Part shown: piece after piece, positions 9,560 to 20,815 of the stretch
Layout of the letters: every line of letters starts with the position of its first letter
Position numbering within the stretch: the stretch's first letter is position 1
Source: Agapetus fuscipes
Lineage: Eukaryota; Arthropoda; Insecta; Trichoptera; Glossosomatidae
DNA: 64,000 bases
Direction: 5' to 3'
Assembly: GCA_951799405.1 (NCBI GenBank)
Contig: OX637359.1
Location: forward strand, 8,056,201-8,120,200
Program-made: the position numbers and the translations under genes
The notes under the pieces: model-generated
Database searches by the model: none
Seen by the model: only the letters and a program-made list of their open reading frames with translations
What the model was told of the DNA's origin: nothing

Positions 9560-12500
9560 CTGAAAATAAATAATATGAATCATATTTCATGCTAAAAAAA
9601 TAATTAAGAACTAACTGTAATGCTGTCGTCGTTCAACTAGGGCTGGCCAGAACCTCTGCAGAGTCTGCTTCATTTACTCCTATCCTGACATACTTTTTTT
9701 TTTTTTTTAAGAAATCCTGTGCGGGAGACTCCCTAAATTCTAGAGACTCTAGGGGTCTATGACACTTGTTGTAGTGCCGCAAAGGTGTAGGTACAAGCTT
9801 GGTCGAAGCTACAAAGTGCCAATACTCAAGCAAGACCCAGTTGCTGTAAGGCTGGATGGACCTTTAGTGATCGGTCTTTGGTAAAGGCTTTATAAAATTT
9901 TTCAACCCAGCGAAGAGCATATTTGTAAATATAAATGGTACATTTTTGTGCTCCGCCGGGATCCAAATCCACAACCTTCCATTTACGAGTCCGAAGTGTT
10001 GCCACTGGACTACTCTTAAGCCCTCATATCCATATTTTTTTCATACAGTTCCTTCTTTTACATTAACTCTGTATATCCCATCTATAGTTTAAGTTTCAAA
10101 GATAAATTTACATCAAATGACTAAATATGTCTACAGGCACACGCATGTTAGTTAGTTCACGCTTACACAAAAATCTAGGTTGCAAATATATATTAGCATT
10201 TCAAATTCATATTAAATGCATGCCTACAAACAGACACGTGTAAGTTCGCGGTTACAAATGCTGCGTGTGTATTTAACAAATAAACCAAATCTCAAATTAA
10301 CATACACCTCGCAACTCCTACCGCTTTTCCCTGAAAGCTGGGTGGCATTGGTGAAAGAGCACTAAGTTTGTACAGCATGAGAGATCAGCCTCATATCATA
10401 CTTTGACAATTTCACTAATCTGATCAAGTCAATTTTTTCTCGGTCTCCGCTTTCCCCTCTTGCATACAACATTTCCCTAGAACGAGTATATCATCTTTCA
10501 GGTTTTTATCATCTATTCTTTCCAAATGCCCAAACCATGTTACGAAGGAAGTTTATTAAGATGGTATGGAAGTGAACCCTGGACGGTGAATGAAAATGGA
10601 ATTTGTGAAATCCGTTCGGTAGAAATGGACTATCAGTTAAGAAGTATGATTGGGAAAAAAGGAGTGAAATGGTGATTTCACAGAAGTTAAAAGAAAATGT
10701 GGCGCAAGGGAAAGTGTGAAAGTGAAAATAAAAAAATGCTCATGAAGATGGTTTGGACATATGGAGGGAATGAATATTAAAAGACTGATGAATCAAGTAT
10801 ATATTGCAAGAATGGATGAATATCATAACAGAGGAATACCGGGAAAGGTATATATTCCTTGACTTATACTGTAAAAAATGGTTCACTTTACCAATGTCAC
10901 TCCTGTTTCAGGGGAGGTCGGCAAAAGTTGCAGAGTTTATGTTCATTTCAGATTTGGATATAAATTTGTAAGTACACATTCAGCATTTGTAAGCGCGAAC
11001 TTAAACGTGTCTGTTTGTGGCATTTAATATGAGTTTTGAATGTTAATAATCTTTGTAACTTAGATTATAGATATAATTATAGTACCTATATATTGACCAA
11101 ATTCCTGAATAAATAATGGTCGGGATACACAGAGTCATAATGAATGTAGAGCTTTCGCAAAAAAGGTTATGAATCTGGATGATACGAGTATGCTATGAGG
11201 AGCGAGAAACATTGTGGTTGATTTGTAATGTTGGCTGTGTGAATCTCCAATGTTACATATCTTTGCAACTTAGATTAGATAAGATTAGATTAGCGGCTAA
11301 GTTTTTTTTATTAATTTCAAAAAAATGTAATGAACTATGTTCATCCTCAGTCGCCGTACAGAGAGGATGTCCTCCTGAAGACGTCGGTTACGTCGCTGAC
11401 GAAACGTCGAGAATGATGTAAGTTCTCTCTAAACGGTTCGTTAAATATCCGATTTAAATTAAGTTTTGAAATTGTTCAGTTTTAAAAATTAATATAATTG
11501 TCAGAATTTCCACTTACTACTAATGCAGTACGTGACGCCCTGGTTGTACTTTTGTTTCAAGATTTCTTTGATTTCCGAGAGAGATGGACACGTCTAAAAT
11601 AAAACATAAATATTGTTTACAATGAGGTCAGAACATTCAAAATACCCCTCGGCTGTGTGACGTCACCCACAGTACCTAAATTCCCAACAATCGGGGAATT
11701 TTTGGTAGCTTACAGCATTTAGTCAGACAAAAACCATTACTTCTAGCGTCTCTGGCGGTCAGATTTGGAGGTAATCCGGCAAAATGATGAGGTTTTTTTT
11801 CACGCCCTTTTCAATGTTCCGACTTCATTTCTTTATCAAAAGCTTCTGACTTATTAAAAATGATCGATCAATCTTAGACATAAATAGCGTATGTACATAT
11901 ATCCATATGTGAGTTTTTCCCATAGTAACGTATGTGCCATACTGCCATGCAACAAAAGAGGTAACGTTCGTAATTTGTTTAAAGATTTTAATCTTTTTGA
12001 ATAAATTTATCCGTGAAAATAAACAGTGTTTTTAATTCATCAAAAAATTATAAAATTAAAAAAGAGGTAGGTATCTATACAACGAAAAATAGACTTCCTA
12101 TTATAAAACAAATAAAACTCACACATGTCGTGGAAAGGATAAAATAAATAAAAGTTTGCGTTTCAATTTACGCTATCTGAAGGCGCAGTTACATCTTCCA
12201 AGGACAAAGTCTCCAGTGATCGTAAACGCCAACGGCAATGCAAACTTCCATATATTTTTTACTGCGGGCCGTGGTAAAAAAAAACCAATAAAAGGTGATA
12301 AGCACTTATAAAGAGCAGAGTGTTGGAGCTGGTAGGTACCTGTTGAGGATGAGGCGGCAGACACGCGCACGGGCTCTGGCAGTCCTTCACCAGGCTGGCG
12401 TTCCTCCTCAGGAAGTCCTCGCTGTCCTCGCATCTCCCCCAGACGCCGTTCTCGTACGTCCAGCACAGCACGCCACCAAACAGGATCACCTGGACAGCAA

Positions 12501-15500
12501 AACAACAAGATCGACCTTTAAATATTTACCTATGCAAGGATCCCAGAAAATGGCGGCCGACCTGAAATGTTAGCGGGTAAAGCTTTTAAATATTTAATAT
12601 CCATCTTATTATTTTTTATATTTGTATTCTTTGACTTTTGGGTTATGACTCTGGAGGAAATGAAAGAAGTGTATAAGGACAGAAAGAAATGGCGGTTGAT
12701 CTGTGATGTTGGCGGCTAGGGTTTTTTAAATTAGAATTTGTTTTCTGTTAGTTTTTGATGTCTATATATGTTATGAGTATGTAATTTGTTGATATTAAAA
12801 ATGTAATTTGTTGTGTATGTTCCTTGACTTATAGGTTGGTATGCGGTTGACCACCCATGCTGTAGAAAATGGTTCACTTTTTCAATGTCACCACTGTTTC
12901 AGGGAAGGTCGACAAGAGTTGAAAGGTGCATGTATGTTGATTTGAGATTTGGGTTTTTATATTGTGGGTCCACATGCGGCATGTGTGAAAATGAAATTAT
13001 ACGTGTCTGCTTATGGAAATGCATTTTATTTTTAAGAAATCCTGTGCGGGAGACTCCCTAGATTTCAGAGACTCTAGGGGTCTATGACACTTGTTGTAGT
13101 GCCGCAGAGGTGTTCACGAGCTTGGTCGCCGCTACAAAGCGCCAATACTCAAGCAAGACCCAGTTGCTATAAGGCTGGATGGGCCTTTAATGACTGGTCT
13201 TTGGTAAAGTTTTATGAATTTTTATTTTTTGTGCCCCGCCGGGATTTGAACCCACAACCTTCCATTTACGAGTCCGAAGTGTTACCACTGGACTACGGAC
13301 CGGTCAAAAAGATAAATTACATTGAATATGAATCTTAAAAGTTATATATCTTTGCAACTTCGATTTTAGATTATAAACTAATAGGTTGCTGATACTGTAT
13401 AAAATGGTTCACTTTGCCAATGATATCCCTGTGTCAGGGATGGGCAGCAAGAGTTGCAGGGTTTTTGTTCATTTGAGATTTGGTTTAATCTAAATCTAAA
13501 TCTAAGTTGCAAAGATATGTATCATTTGAGATTCACATTAAATGCATTCCCACAAGCAGACACGCATAATTTCGCGCTCACACATGCCGCATGTGGACCT
13601 ACAATTAAAAAAACCCTATCTCAAATTAACATAAGCCCTGCAACTCTTGCCGAGCTTCCCTGAAACAGGGGTGACATTGGCAAAGTGAACCATTTTTTAC
13701 AGTATGGGTGGTCAGCCGCATACCAACTTATAAGTCAAGGAAGTTTATTAATAGTTTGTGTATTTGCATAAATTAAGAGCATAAGAGCCAAACTTCAAGT
13801 TACATAAACCCTGCATCACTTGTCGACTTTCCCTGAAACAAGGGTGGCATTGGAAAACTTAACTTCTAAAATCAGAGCGTATTAAAAAAAAAACTCCTTT
13901 GTTATTAAATACCTTTATTCCGAATGTGAGAAGTCTGAAAATGGACCCAAATAGTGACGAATCATCTTTTTTGGTCACTGTGGTCACGGAGAGTGGAATC
14001 TTTCCTTCAACATCCAACTTTTTTCCATCGTCCATCTTGACCAAAACCTCTTCAACTATCTTGGGTTCAGCACAAGTGGCCACATGTTTCAGTCTTTCAC
14101 AATTTTCAGTACTCACTTTAACAGAACTTGAACTGGGTTGTCCAATTTTACCAGAACTTGAACTGGATTGTCCGTTTTTTCCAGAACTTGTAATGTGTTG
14201 TCCAATATTTGTGGGATTCGAACTAGATTCTAAATTTGTAGGTTTAATTTCACCCTTTGTTGTTTGTTTGTCTACGTCTGTAGAATTTTTTGATTGTTTA
14301 TCAGAAAAATAGCGTCCAGGAGTTGAGTAAGATCTTGAAGTAACTGAAAAAGAAAGTAAAATCATAACATCTTTTTCTTTCAGAGCCACTTCTATCGAAG
14401 ATTCGAAATTAAGAAGAATAAAAGGTACAAAAGAATGTGATGAGATGTTTTGGAGATGTAGAAAGAATATTTGACGAAAGAGTTATAAAGTGTGTATACA
14501 GATGAAATGTGGAAAGAAAAAGAGGAAAGTGAAGACTGAAAAAGTATGACCGGGTCAGATTAGTGAAGTTGTAAAAGAATGTGATATACAAAGCGAATGT
14601 AAAAGAAGTAAATGTATCAAAAAGGTGATAGATATAAATGAATTGAAAGTGGTGTGCAAGAATAGGAAAAATGAGGCATATCTGCAGAGGCTCTGGCCAC
14701 TTCTAGCGGAATGTCGATAGAGTTACAGTTACAGTAATCTTCAAATGTTAAAAAAACCTGCCTTTTGACAATTCTGGTCCGTTTTTGTGTAACCTTTTAG
14801 TAGCCATTATTACGAATCTTCTGCTTTGCAACATAATATCTCAGTTTTAACAATTATTATGACATTTAATTTATTGTAAAAAATATTAAAAACTACATAA
14901 AATACATTTAATTTAAACAAATATAAAATAAAATGATATAAAGAAGAAATATTTCAGTTCCTAGTACAAAAAAAAGAATGACGCACAAATTTCAGTAGAG
15001 TGTTCGAAATTTGAATATTTAACACTGAAAAGTGGTGCCAACTTAATTTTTAGATTTTATTTTGGAATACAGGTAGGCTTGAATCTTTTTACTACCTACA
15101 TGTGCAACTTTTGCCTGCGTTATCTCCGAAGGGGTCGCATGTGGCGATTCGGGACCTATTTTCTTACTGGTAAGGTGGCCGGCCTCACACCAACCACTTG
15201 AGTTGAATTGGGGGTTTCACAGCACCCTAGGGGGCTGGTTCTCATTTATTGTTAAGGCTGAGTAAACCTTACCGGTATGTCATGTTGAGTTTGAAATAAC
15301 CACCAAAAAGGGAGATCATTTCTGACACCCTTGGTAGGATTCGAACCTGAGCTGTCGGCATGGAATACAAGCAATATCAAGTGAATTATTGACCGAACTG
15401 ATTCTGTTTGCTGTTCCTTGCAATATCCACAAATACTTTAAAAACAACATTTCTACTCTCGTTTTTATTTGTCGCATTCCTCTATGGTTTGACGTGACGT

Positions 15501-17420
15501 TTGGCTGTCAGTTTCCGGTCCGCCATCTTGCGTGGGCGCCATTTTGTTATCTCCTTCCGCCACCCGCGCCTGCTCTGATTTAATTGTTACATTTGGTGGA
15601 TGTCGTTTATCACACAGCCATTCACATGCTTTATGTATTTGTTAAAGTTTTATAATAATTATCCAAGTTGAGAACGCTTCCGCGTTTGTTAATCTATGTT
15701 TCCAGAATGGCTGCTAACAGAATAACTTCATAATCTACCTTGCGGCATATTACATAAGAGGGGGTAGGTATACACTTACTTACTTAATCTGGTTCCCAAG
15801 CCTTGAAGGTTCAAGACTCCCTCACCACCATCCTCCAGAAGTGCTATTCTGCTAAATTTCTTACGATCTTTGGGCCTGTTGCACCAACTTCCAATCAATA
15901 TTTGATGGACATATCAAATTTGATTGCTTAATTCTGGTGAGGAACTCGGTTAAATATTTCACGGAAGTGGGTAATACCTACTCGTAATATGATGGAATTT
16001 CAACTGGAAATGTGATGTAGATTAGCTGACTTACGTATATGCAACCAAATGTTTGATTTTGAATATAAAAAAATCACACTTAATTTTGATTTTTGACTGA
16101 TTGGAGTTTGGTGCAACAGGCCCTAAGGCGACGAGATAGCGATTCGTGTCAAAAAATAAGGTATAAATACTGTGATTTTTTATCTATGGAGTTTTTTCAT
16201 AAGCCCTAGCAAGCACCGTCATGAATTGATATCACAAGTGTAAGGAATTTAGCATAATAGCGCTTCAGGACTCTAGTCTTGTGTTGCTTCCCTCCATGGT
16301 CCCCTTACTCCCAGGACTTCCGCGCCGGCCTCGACATTGTCTGCCCACCGTATCCTGGGACGTCCGAGTGGTCTGACACTTTTTATTAAGGGGATGCAAT
16401 AAGAAAATTAACAATAACAATTGGCATTAGGGTCGTTAGTCATTTTGTGTTGATTAAAAAACTTATTTTCGGACCATGTTGAAGAGAAGCATAACTTTAT
16501 TCACAAATCCATAGACTCGTCTAGCCGTCCATGAGATTCGGAGCATGCACTTCCAGCATCACATTTCAAACATGTCATTTTTTCTGTTTTCTGTTGCTTT
16601 TATAATTCATGTTTCAGCAGCATAGAAAAAAGCGGATAGATATTGATTCTAAAAAAACGCTACTAAGCTACAAATATAGTACAGTTTCTTGCCGCGTTTT
16701 CGCTAACTGTAAAATCCTCATTTTAACTGAAGTGGTAAGCCCTGCCGGCCTTCTTACCTGTAAAAATATCGGCAAGGCTTACTGACCATTCACAAAAAAT
16801 GAGTACCGGCCCCCTGGGGAGGTGGGAAGCCCCCATTTCAACTGAAGTGGTTAGCTTTTTGGAAATTGGTTTGGTTTGGAAATTCTTCGGGGATAACGCG
16901 GCAAGAAGTTACACTATATGTGTAGCTTAGTTGCGTTTATACGTCGGAAGACTTCTTCATTGGTGACTCGATCACGCCAAGAGATCCGAAGCATTTTTCT
17001 GTAGAGACACATCTCGGACGCTTCAATTCGTCTCTCCAGTGCCTGCGTGAGCCTCCATCCCTCCATACCATATAAAGCAATTGGGAAGACATAGCATTTT
17101 TTTTTTCTTTAATCGCGCTATAGTCCACTCCGGGCGTTGGCCTCTTTCAACTTCTGTCTCCAACTCCTGTCCTCCGACGTTGCTGTCCAGTTAGCAGCTT
17201 GTAGAAGCTGAGTACATATTTTGTTTTATTCATTAATGGGTATGTTTAACACTTTACAAATGGTTGACTCCCTTATCAGCGAGTCCTACATTTGTACTCC
17301 CACGCTTCGCATACAAATATCGGTCAGAAGAGATGTAACAATTGTATGTTTCAGATAAAAAAAAAATATATTTAAGTACTTACGTACAAATAACTCAAGC
17401 TTCATAATAAACTTCTGCAT
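9147..17420 (-). CDS. MIC13/QIL1-like mitochondrial membrane protein with coiled-coil tail, five coding exons
   Basis: Minus-strand exons are 17420-17384, 14343-13913, 12489-12340, 11593-11518 and 9559-9147. All introns are GT-AG and phases (1, 0, 0, 1) close into 368 residues. Residues 1 to about 35 look like a mitochondrial presequence (hydrophobic and basic, then RSYSTPGRYFSDK). Residues 35-110 are Ser/Thr/Asn-rich with short repeats of the SSGKNGQ kind. A membrane segment lies at about 147-166 (FRLLTFGIKVILFGGVLCW), followed by TYENGVW. About 56 residues on is KYNQGVTYCI (221-230). Membrane helix, then YxxGVW, then a [WY]NxGV motif is the layout of MIC13/QIL1, the small MICOS subunit at cristae junctions; this assignment is from memory. 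Unlike usual MIC13 (about 120 residues), it adds a Cys cluster (CCDRDDANC, 236-244), a 110-residue Lys/Glu coiled coil and an end CECKCD. AATAAA follows the stop at 9123-9118. It could be a lineage-specific paralogue. Confidence 0.65.
9685..10010 (-). mobile_element. SINE-B
   Basis: The T run, then aagaaatcctgtgcgggag, is the 3' tail on the minus strand; the tRNA-like head lies near 9955-10010. It sits in the last intron of the MIC13-like gene. Confidence 0.75.
10185..10402 (-). mobile_element. LINE-A 3' UTR copy
   Basis: Reverse; within the last intron of the MIC13-like gene. Confidence 0.65.
10545..11075 (+). mobile_element. LINE-A with ORF remnant and 3' UTR
   Basis: A frameshifted RT C-terminus (YGSEPWTVNEN, then a WFGH-like region) leads into the 3' UTR and the tail ttgcaacttagatta. 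Confidence 0.65.
11105..11300 (+). mobile_element. LINE-A, internally deleted
   Basis: ORF end (LICNVG) followed directly by the tail atctttgcaacttagattag. Confidence 0.55.
11518..11593 (-). CDS. MIC13-like gene, exon 4
   Basis: The acceptor is tgttttattttag and the donor is ATTAGTA|GTAAGT. It encodes LSEIKEILKQKYNQGVTYCIS, carrying the [WY]NxGV-like motif that suggested MIC13. Confidence 0.72.
11640..12335. other. intron sequence, unassigned
   Basis: Part of the intron between exons 3 and 4 of the MIC13-like gene. AT-rich, no recognised repeat. Confidence 0.5.
12340..12489 (-). CDS. MIC13-like gene, exon 3
   Basis: Exactly 50 codons. The acceptor is ttttgctgtccag and the donor is CAACAG|GTACCT. 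It encodes the second half of the membrane helix, TYENGVWGRC and a Cys/Pro-rich stretch (CQSPCACLPP). Its GC content is high against an AT-rich background. Confidence 0.78.
12640..13375 (+). mobile_element. LINE-A 3' end, split by SINE-B
   Basis: ORF end (EEMKEVYKDRKKWRLI) plus UTR to 13030, then SINE-B, then the tail at 13310-13375. Confidence 0.7.
13030..13309 (-). mobile_element. SINE-B nested in a LINE-A 3' UTR
   Basis: It runs from the tail (tttttaagaaatcctgtgcgg) to the head (ggaccggtc). It splits the LINE-A copy 12640-13375, so it is the younger of the two. Confidence 0.8.
13380..13742. mobile_element. two LINE-A 3' UTRs in inverted orientation
   Basis: A plus-strand half copy (13380-13482) is followed by a full minus-strand copy (13484-13742), giving a large fold-back. 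Confidence 0.65.
13913..14343 (-). CDS. MIC13-like gene, exon 2
   Basis: The acceptor is ttactttctttttcag and the donor is ATAAAG|GTATTT. It encodes the end of the presequence, the Ser/Thr-rich linker with repeated SS-K-GQ units, and the start of the membrane segment. An in-frame ATG upstream of the acceptor (about 14365) gives an alternative start if exon 1 is wrong. Confidence 0.7.
14405..14715 (+). pseudogene. LINE-B 3' end in intron 1 of the MIC13-like gene
   Basis: Decayed ORF end plus tctgcagaggctctggccac, on the strand opposite to the host gene. Confidence 0.55.
15098..15394 (-). mobile_element. SINE-A in intron 1 of the MIC13-like gene
   Basis: The reverse complement shows the SINE-A body, B box ggttcgaatcc and a weak A box. 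Confidence 0.75.
15839..16266. mobile_element. outer MITE with 26-bp inverted ends
   Basis: Ends aagtgctattctgctaaat and its diverged inverse; 3-bp duplication CAG (15836-15838, 16267-16269). A second end of this family is at 49447-49475. Confidence 0.75.
15872..16123. mobile_element. inner MITE nested in the outer one
   Basis: Inverted ends gggcctgttgcaccaa / ttggtgcaacaggccc, 252 bp. It lies inside the outer MITE and is therefore younger. Confidence 0.75.
16716..16940 (+). mobile_element. SINE-A 3' part, rearranged
   Basis: Two body segments are followed by a good 3' end (gcaagaagttacactatatg); the head is absent. Confidence 0.65.
16945..17112 (-). pseudogene. LINE-C RT C-terminal remnant
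   Basis: The minus strand reads like ALYGMEGWRLTQALE and [10 protein letters not shown], frameshifted. Confidence 0.6.
17384..17420 (-). CDS. MIC13-like gene, first coding exon
   Basis: It begins MQKFIMKLELFV and ends at a strong donor, GTAC|GTAAGT. The single leftover base matches the phase that the next exon needs. It is short, so it was chosen on donor quality, phase and the amphipathic presequence it makes. Confidence 0.5.
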
Positions 17421-17611
17421 CCTAGTTCCTACGGACCCACCCTCTCCGCACTTGAAATAATAGAAATTAACAAATTCCCCAATTACACTTATAATAGCGC
17501 GAACTTATACGTGTCTGCTTGTTGGATTGCATTAAATATTAATCTTAAACGTTCGATATCTTTGCAACTTAGATTATAGACGCTGCATTTGTTTCAACCT
17601 ACCTCCACACA

Positions 17612-18007
17612 CAGGCCCGGATTAGCCCCTCTGCGGTGCGGGGTAAAGCTCGGGGCCCCCTATATGCCCCCCCCTCCTCCATGAAAATCCCCACCCCCCC
17701 TCCCACCCACTTTTCCATAACCTCAAAGATGCATATCTTTTCCGAAAAAAAGTATGTTGAAGTTTTTTCCATACAATATTTTTTAGCTTTTGGGGTAGCG
17801 TATGCCTCATAAGACTTACATCCCAAAGATATTTTGTTGTAATGCTTGTAAACTGATTTCTATTAAGTCTGTCATCGGTGACCCCTTTGGTCACAAATGA
17901 CCTGGGTACTTATAAAAATATAAGAGTTTTGGTGGCCCTGTGGGGGCCCCTGAGTGTGGGGGCCCTGGTTCGGTTGCACCGCTCGAACTGCCCTTAATCC
18001 GGGCCTG
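17612..18007. mobile_element. hAT-like MITE, 396 bp
   Basis: Inverted ends caggcccggatta / aatccgggcctg, with a perfect 8-bp duplication tccacaca (17604-17611 and 18008-18015), diagnostic of hAT. The interior is non-coding, with GC-rich ends. Confidence 0.88.
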
Positions 18008-18015
18008 TCCACACA

Positions 18016-18900
18016 AGTTATCCTTAGTTAGAAAGAGAGCAAAGATGCTTTAAGTGTGACCTCATTGTTAACACGTAAATTTAACCAATGCTGGATTTTT
18101 TTCTTCAATGTTGGCATCACTAAAATATTATTTCTGCGCGGAAATTATGCGCACGTGTTTCAACTGTTTTGGTTGTTGAATTTTTCAGTTTTGAAAGAAA
18201 AACGTCATTATTATAAAACATTATGGCACGTTTAATTATTGGGAGTAGAAACATAAGATGGAGAATGCATGAAAACATAGGATTTCACATGGTTATTGAG
18301 TATTCTGCTGCGTTTGACTTATCTGAGATTGACAGGTCCGGCTGACAGGTTTGTCCCATTGTATGTTTCAACGTCGTAAGCCAGTTTCATCTCCACTAAT
18401 ATTATAACTCAATGATCCAAATGAAGAAACAGAAAAATAAGGGTATAGTGCAAAGTAATAACAGTTACAGCTATCTTTAATATTATACATTTTTGAATAA
18501 CCTTAGGGGCTTCCTGCTTTATTTCAATGATTAAATTGTTACTATGTAATAAAATAATTAAGTAATTTTAATTCATAAATAATTAAAGATTATAAAATAT
18601 TAATCTTCTTATCAAAATGTTAGCTGTAATTAAAAAAAGTATTACATATTTTCTAGGTAAAACAAGAATTGCATTATAATTATTATTCTGTTTCAGAAAA
18701 AGGCGGCAAAGGTTGTAGAGCTTATTATGCTTTGCTTTGGCAATGAAAAAATGCATCGTATCCAAGCTGCACATATAGTGCAACATCTTACCGCGTTGTA
18801 TCCGAAGGGTTCACATGTTCCGATTAGAACCTATTTATATACACAAGTAAGAGGTTCACAAAAGATCCAGTCTTACAGCAACTTGGTACACGACAAAAAA
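18016..18900. other. unassigned sequence upstream of the MIC13-like gene
   Basis: Between the hAT-like MITE and SINE-A. No convincing frame, hairpin or known repeat. Confidence 0.5.
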
Positions 18901-18901
18901 A

Positions 18902-19039
18902 GTCTGGTCGATAGCTCAGCTGGCAGAACGCTTTCTCTCCAACTTCTAAGCAAGAGGACTAGGGTTCGATCCCCAACAATGATTCCCAATTTCGCTGTTT
19001 ATTTCAAACCTAAAATAAGAAAAATCGGCTAGGCTTACT
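18902..19039 (+). mobile_element. SINE-A left half
   Basis: Head and first body part. It is interrupted after taggcttact and resumes at 19316. Confidence 0.75.
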
Positions 19040-19315
19040 TGTTAACGAAACGTCGAGAATAATGTAAGTTCATTTTTTTTAGTTTTTTGGACGATGATAT
19101 TTTATCGAAAACGTTTGTATATTAAATAATAAATTGATTTTAATCGTGAAAATACAAAACAGTGTTTTGATTTGAATCTTCAATTAAATAAATAAAATAA
19201 TATTAAGTTCACTTATAACGATCCGTCTAATATCCGAATATATTTTTTATAATTGTGTAGTTAATATAGTTGTAAATACGTTCAACAACCGTAATTCCAA
19301 CTTGAACCTAAAAAT
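19040..19315 (+). mobile_element. 276-bp retroelement fragment with 10-bp target duplication
   Basis: It starts tgttaacgaaacgtcgagaa and is bounded by taggcttact on both sides (19030-19039, 19316-19325). Related sequence occurs at 11380-11480 and, reversed, at 62330-62540. A 10-bp duplication suits LINE-type insertion. Confidence 0.7.
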
Positions 19316-19463
19316 TAGGCTTACTCAGCCTCCAAATTAAAACCTTCCCCCTCGAGAGCAAGATAACCCTCACTTCTCCTGAAATAGTCGGCGTAAGGCC
19401 GTCCGCTGTGACAGGGGCAACGCGATAAGAAGTTGCAAAATATGTAAATCTTAGTCACTTTTT
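19316..19463 (+). mobile_element. SINE-A right half
   Basis: It continues the copy broken at 19039 (actcagcctcc to gataagaagttgca). Confidence 0.65.
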
Positions 19464-20092
19464 TACGTAAATTAATAAAAACATATAGGTAGGTACTGTT
19501 GCAATTTTTTTCAGTTTTTAGAAAAAAAATAAAAAATTTATACACTTTCAGCACACCCTGTTCCTAGTTAATTTTCTATTATCTTTACAAAAAAATTAAA
19601 TAGTTTTTTTTTTTACTATTTTTCATTTATCAATTTACAAATTGGGTTCCAATTAGCCTAATTTTTGTATTCAAATCCCACACAAATAAATGTTGGTAAA
19701 AAAAAAATCACCAACAGACCCCGAAATAATAATAATTCAAATGATCCCCCATACAAAACAGTTTTATTATCCTGAGGTAGGTATATTTTTTCTATACAGA
19801 AACGTCCAACAGCGGGCAGTCGCGTCTTGACCGCCGAGTGTGGAGGTTCGTCAGGCGGGTCTCTCAAAAAAAAATTAAAGTTTTTCGTCGTGTATTTATT
19901 TCAAATAATTTCAATTAATCAAAAAAGAAAAATTGTCAATAAGTAAAGTAAAACTCTTATAAAAACTGAGTGTTTTTTTTTAAAGTGGGTTATTTTTTTC
20001 TGTTACAGGTTTTTTTGAGTGTTATTTTATTTTAAACTTTTAGTTAGGGTTGGTTTAACTCTTTTTGACTTTTGTTTTTTTTCGGACCCTAG

Positions 20093-20131
20093 GAATGCAA
20101 GAACTATGATGGATCTGATAACGCATTGGAG
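20093..20131 (+). CDS. possible 39-base microexon
   Basis: It is flanked by a long pyrimidine tract ending ccctag and by a consensus donor GAG|GTAAGT. Two frames are open; the phase-2 frame reads NARTMMDLITHW. No gene is recognised. It may be chance, but both splice sites are strong for this AT-rich DNA. Confidence 0.3.
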
Positions 20132-20269
20132 GTAAGTGTGTTTTACTTTTTTGAAATTGATTTTAAATTTATTTCATCGAGACAGGTTAACAAATTCACT
20201 GTACTTTTTTTCAATCTCATTTCTAATTTAGGGAATAATTAAAAATTAAGGATACCTTTATAATAACCT

Positions 20270-20520
20270 AAAATCTAAGTTGTAAAGATTATTATTACCT
20301 TTAAGATTTAAATTACATGCATTCCCACAAGCCGACACGTATAAGGGTATAGGTTTGCGCTTACACATGCCGCATGTGGAACAACAACATAAAAAAGACA
20401 GAATCTTAAATGAGCATAAGCCTTGCAACTCTTTCCGACCTTCCCTGAAACAGGAATGACATTGGCGAAGTGGAGCATTTTTACAGTATGGGTTGTCAGC
20501 CTCATACCAACTTGTCAAGG
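20270..20520 (-). mobile_element. LINE-A 3' UTR copy
   Basis: Complete reverse copy with both hairpin motifs. Confidence 0.7.
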
Positions 20521-20574
20521 AGTGTTAGAATTAACACAGTCTTAGGTTCCTTGAGTAATAAGTAATAGTTTGAT

Positions 20575-20815
20575 ATAAGGCCGACTACCCATACTCTTAA
20601 AATGGTTCACTTTGCTAATGTCACCCCTGTTTCAGGGTAGGTTCGCAAGAGTTGCAGGGCATATGTTCACTTGAGATTATGTTTTTATGTTGTAAGTTCA
20701 TCGGCGGTATTTGTAAAAGCGAACTTAAATACATGCCTGTATCTGCTTGTGGGAATGCATTTAAGATGAGTCTTAAATATAATATATCTTTGCAACTTAG
20801 GTTAAAGATTATGCG
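20575..20815 (+). mobile_element. LINE-A 3' UTR copy
   Basis: Forward copy 55 bases after the reverse one at 20270-20520, an inverted pair. Confidence 0.7.

Larger units (their letters stand above)
15780..16385 (-). pseudogene. LINE-D C-terminus broken by nested MITEs
   Basis: 15780-15838 and 16267-16385 rejoin into the same RT-ORF end seen at 55705 (EADAEVLG, WREAAQD on the minus strand). Confidence 0.65.

Noticed and set aside
9070..9573. Plus-strand Ser/Phe-rich open frame of 167 residues
   Set aside because: It is the complement of the Lys/Glu coiled-coil exon on the minus strand.
12173..12508. Overlapping open frames across MIC13-like exon 3
   Set aside because: They are other frames of the same GC-rich exon and do not fit the splice phases.
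13899..14312. Plus-strand open frame of 137 residues
   Set aside because: Mirror of MIC13-like exon 2, with no splice or start support on the plus strand.
15505..15580. GC-rich caagatggcgg motif as promoter and first exon of the MIC13-like gene
   Set aside because: The short ATG frame there has no donor of the needed phase, while 17420-17384 gives a good donor and phase. It is left as intron sequence.
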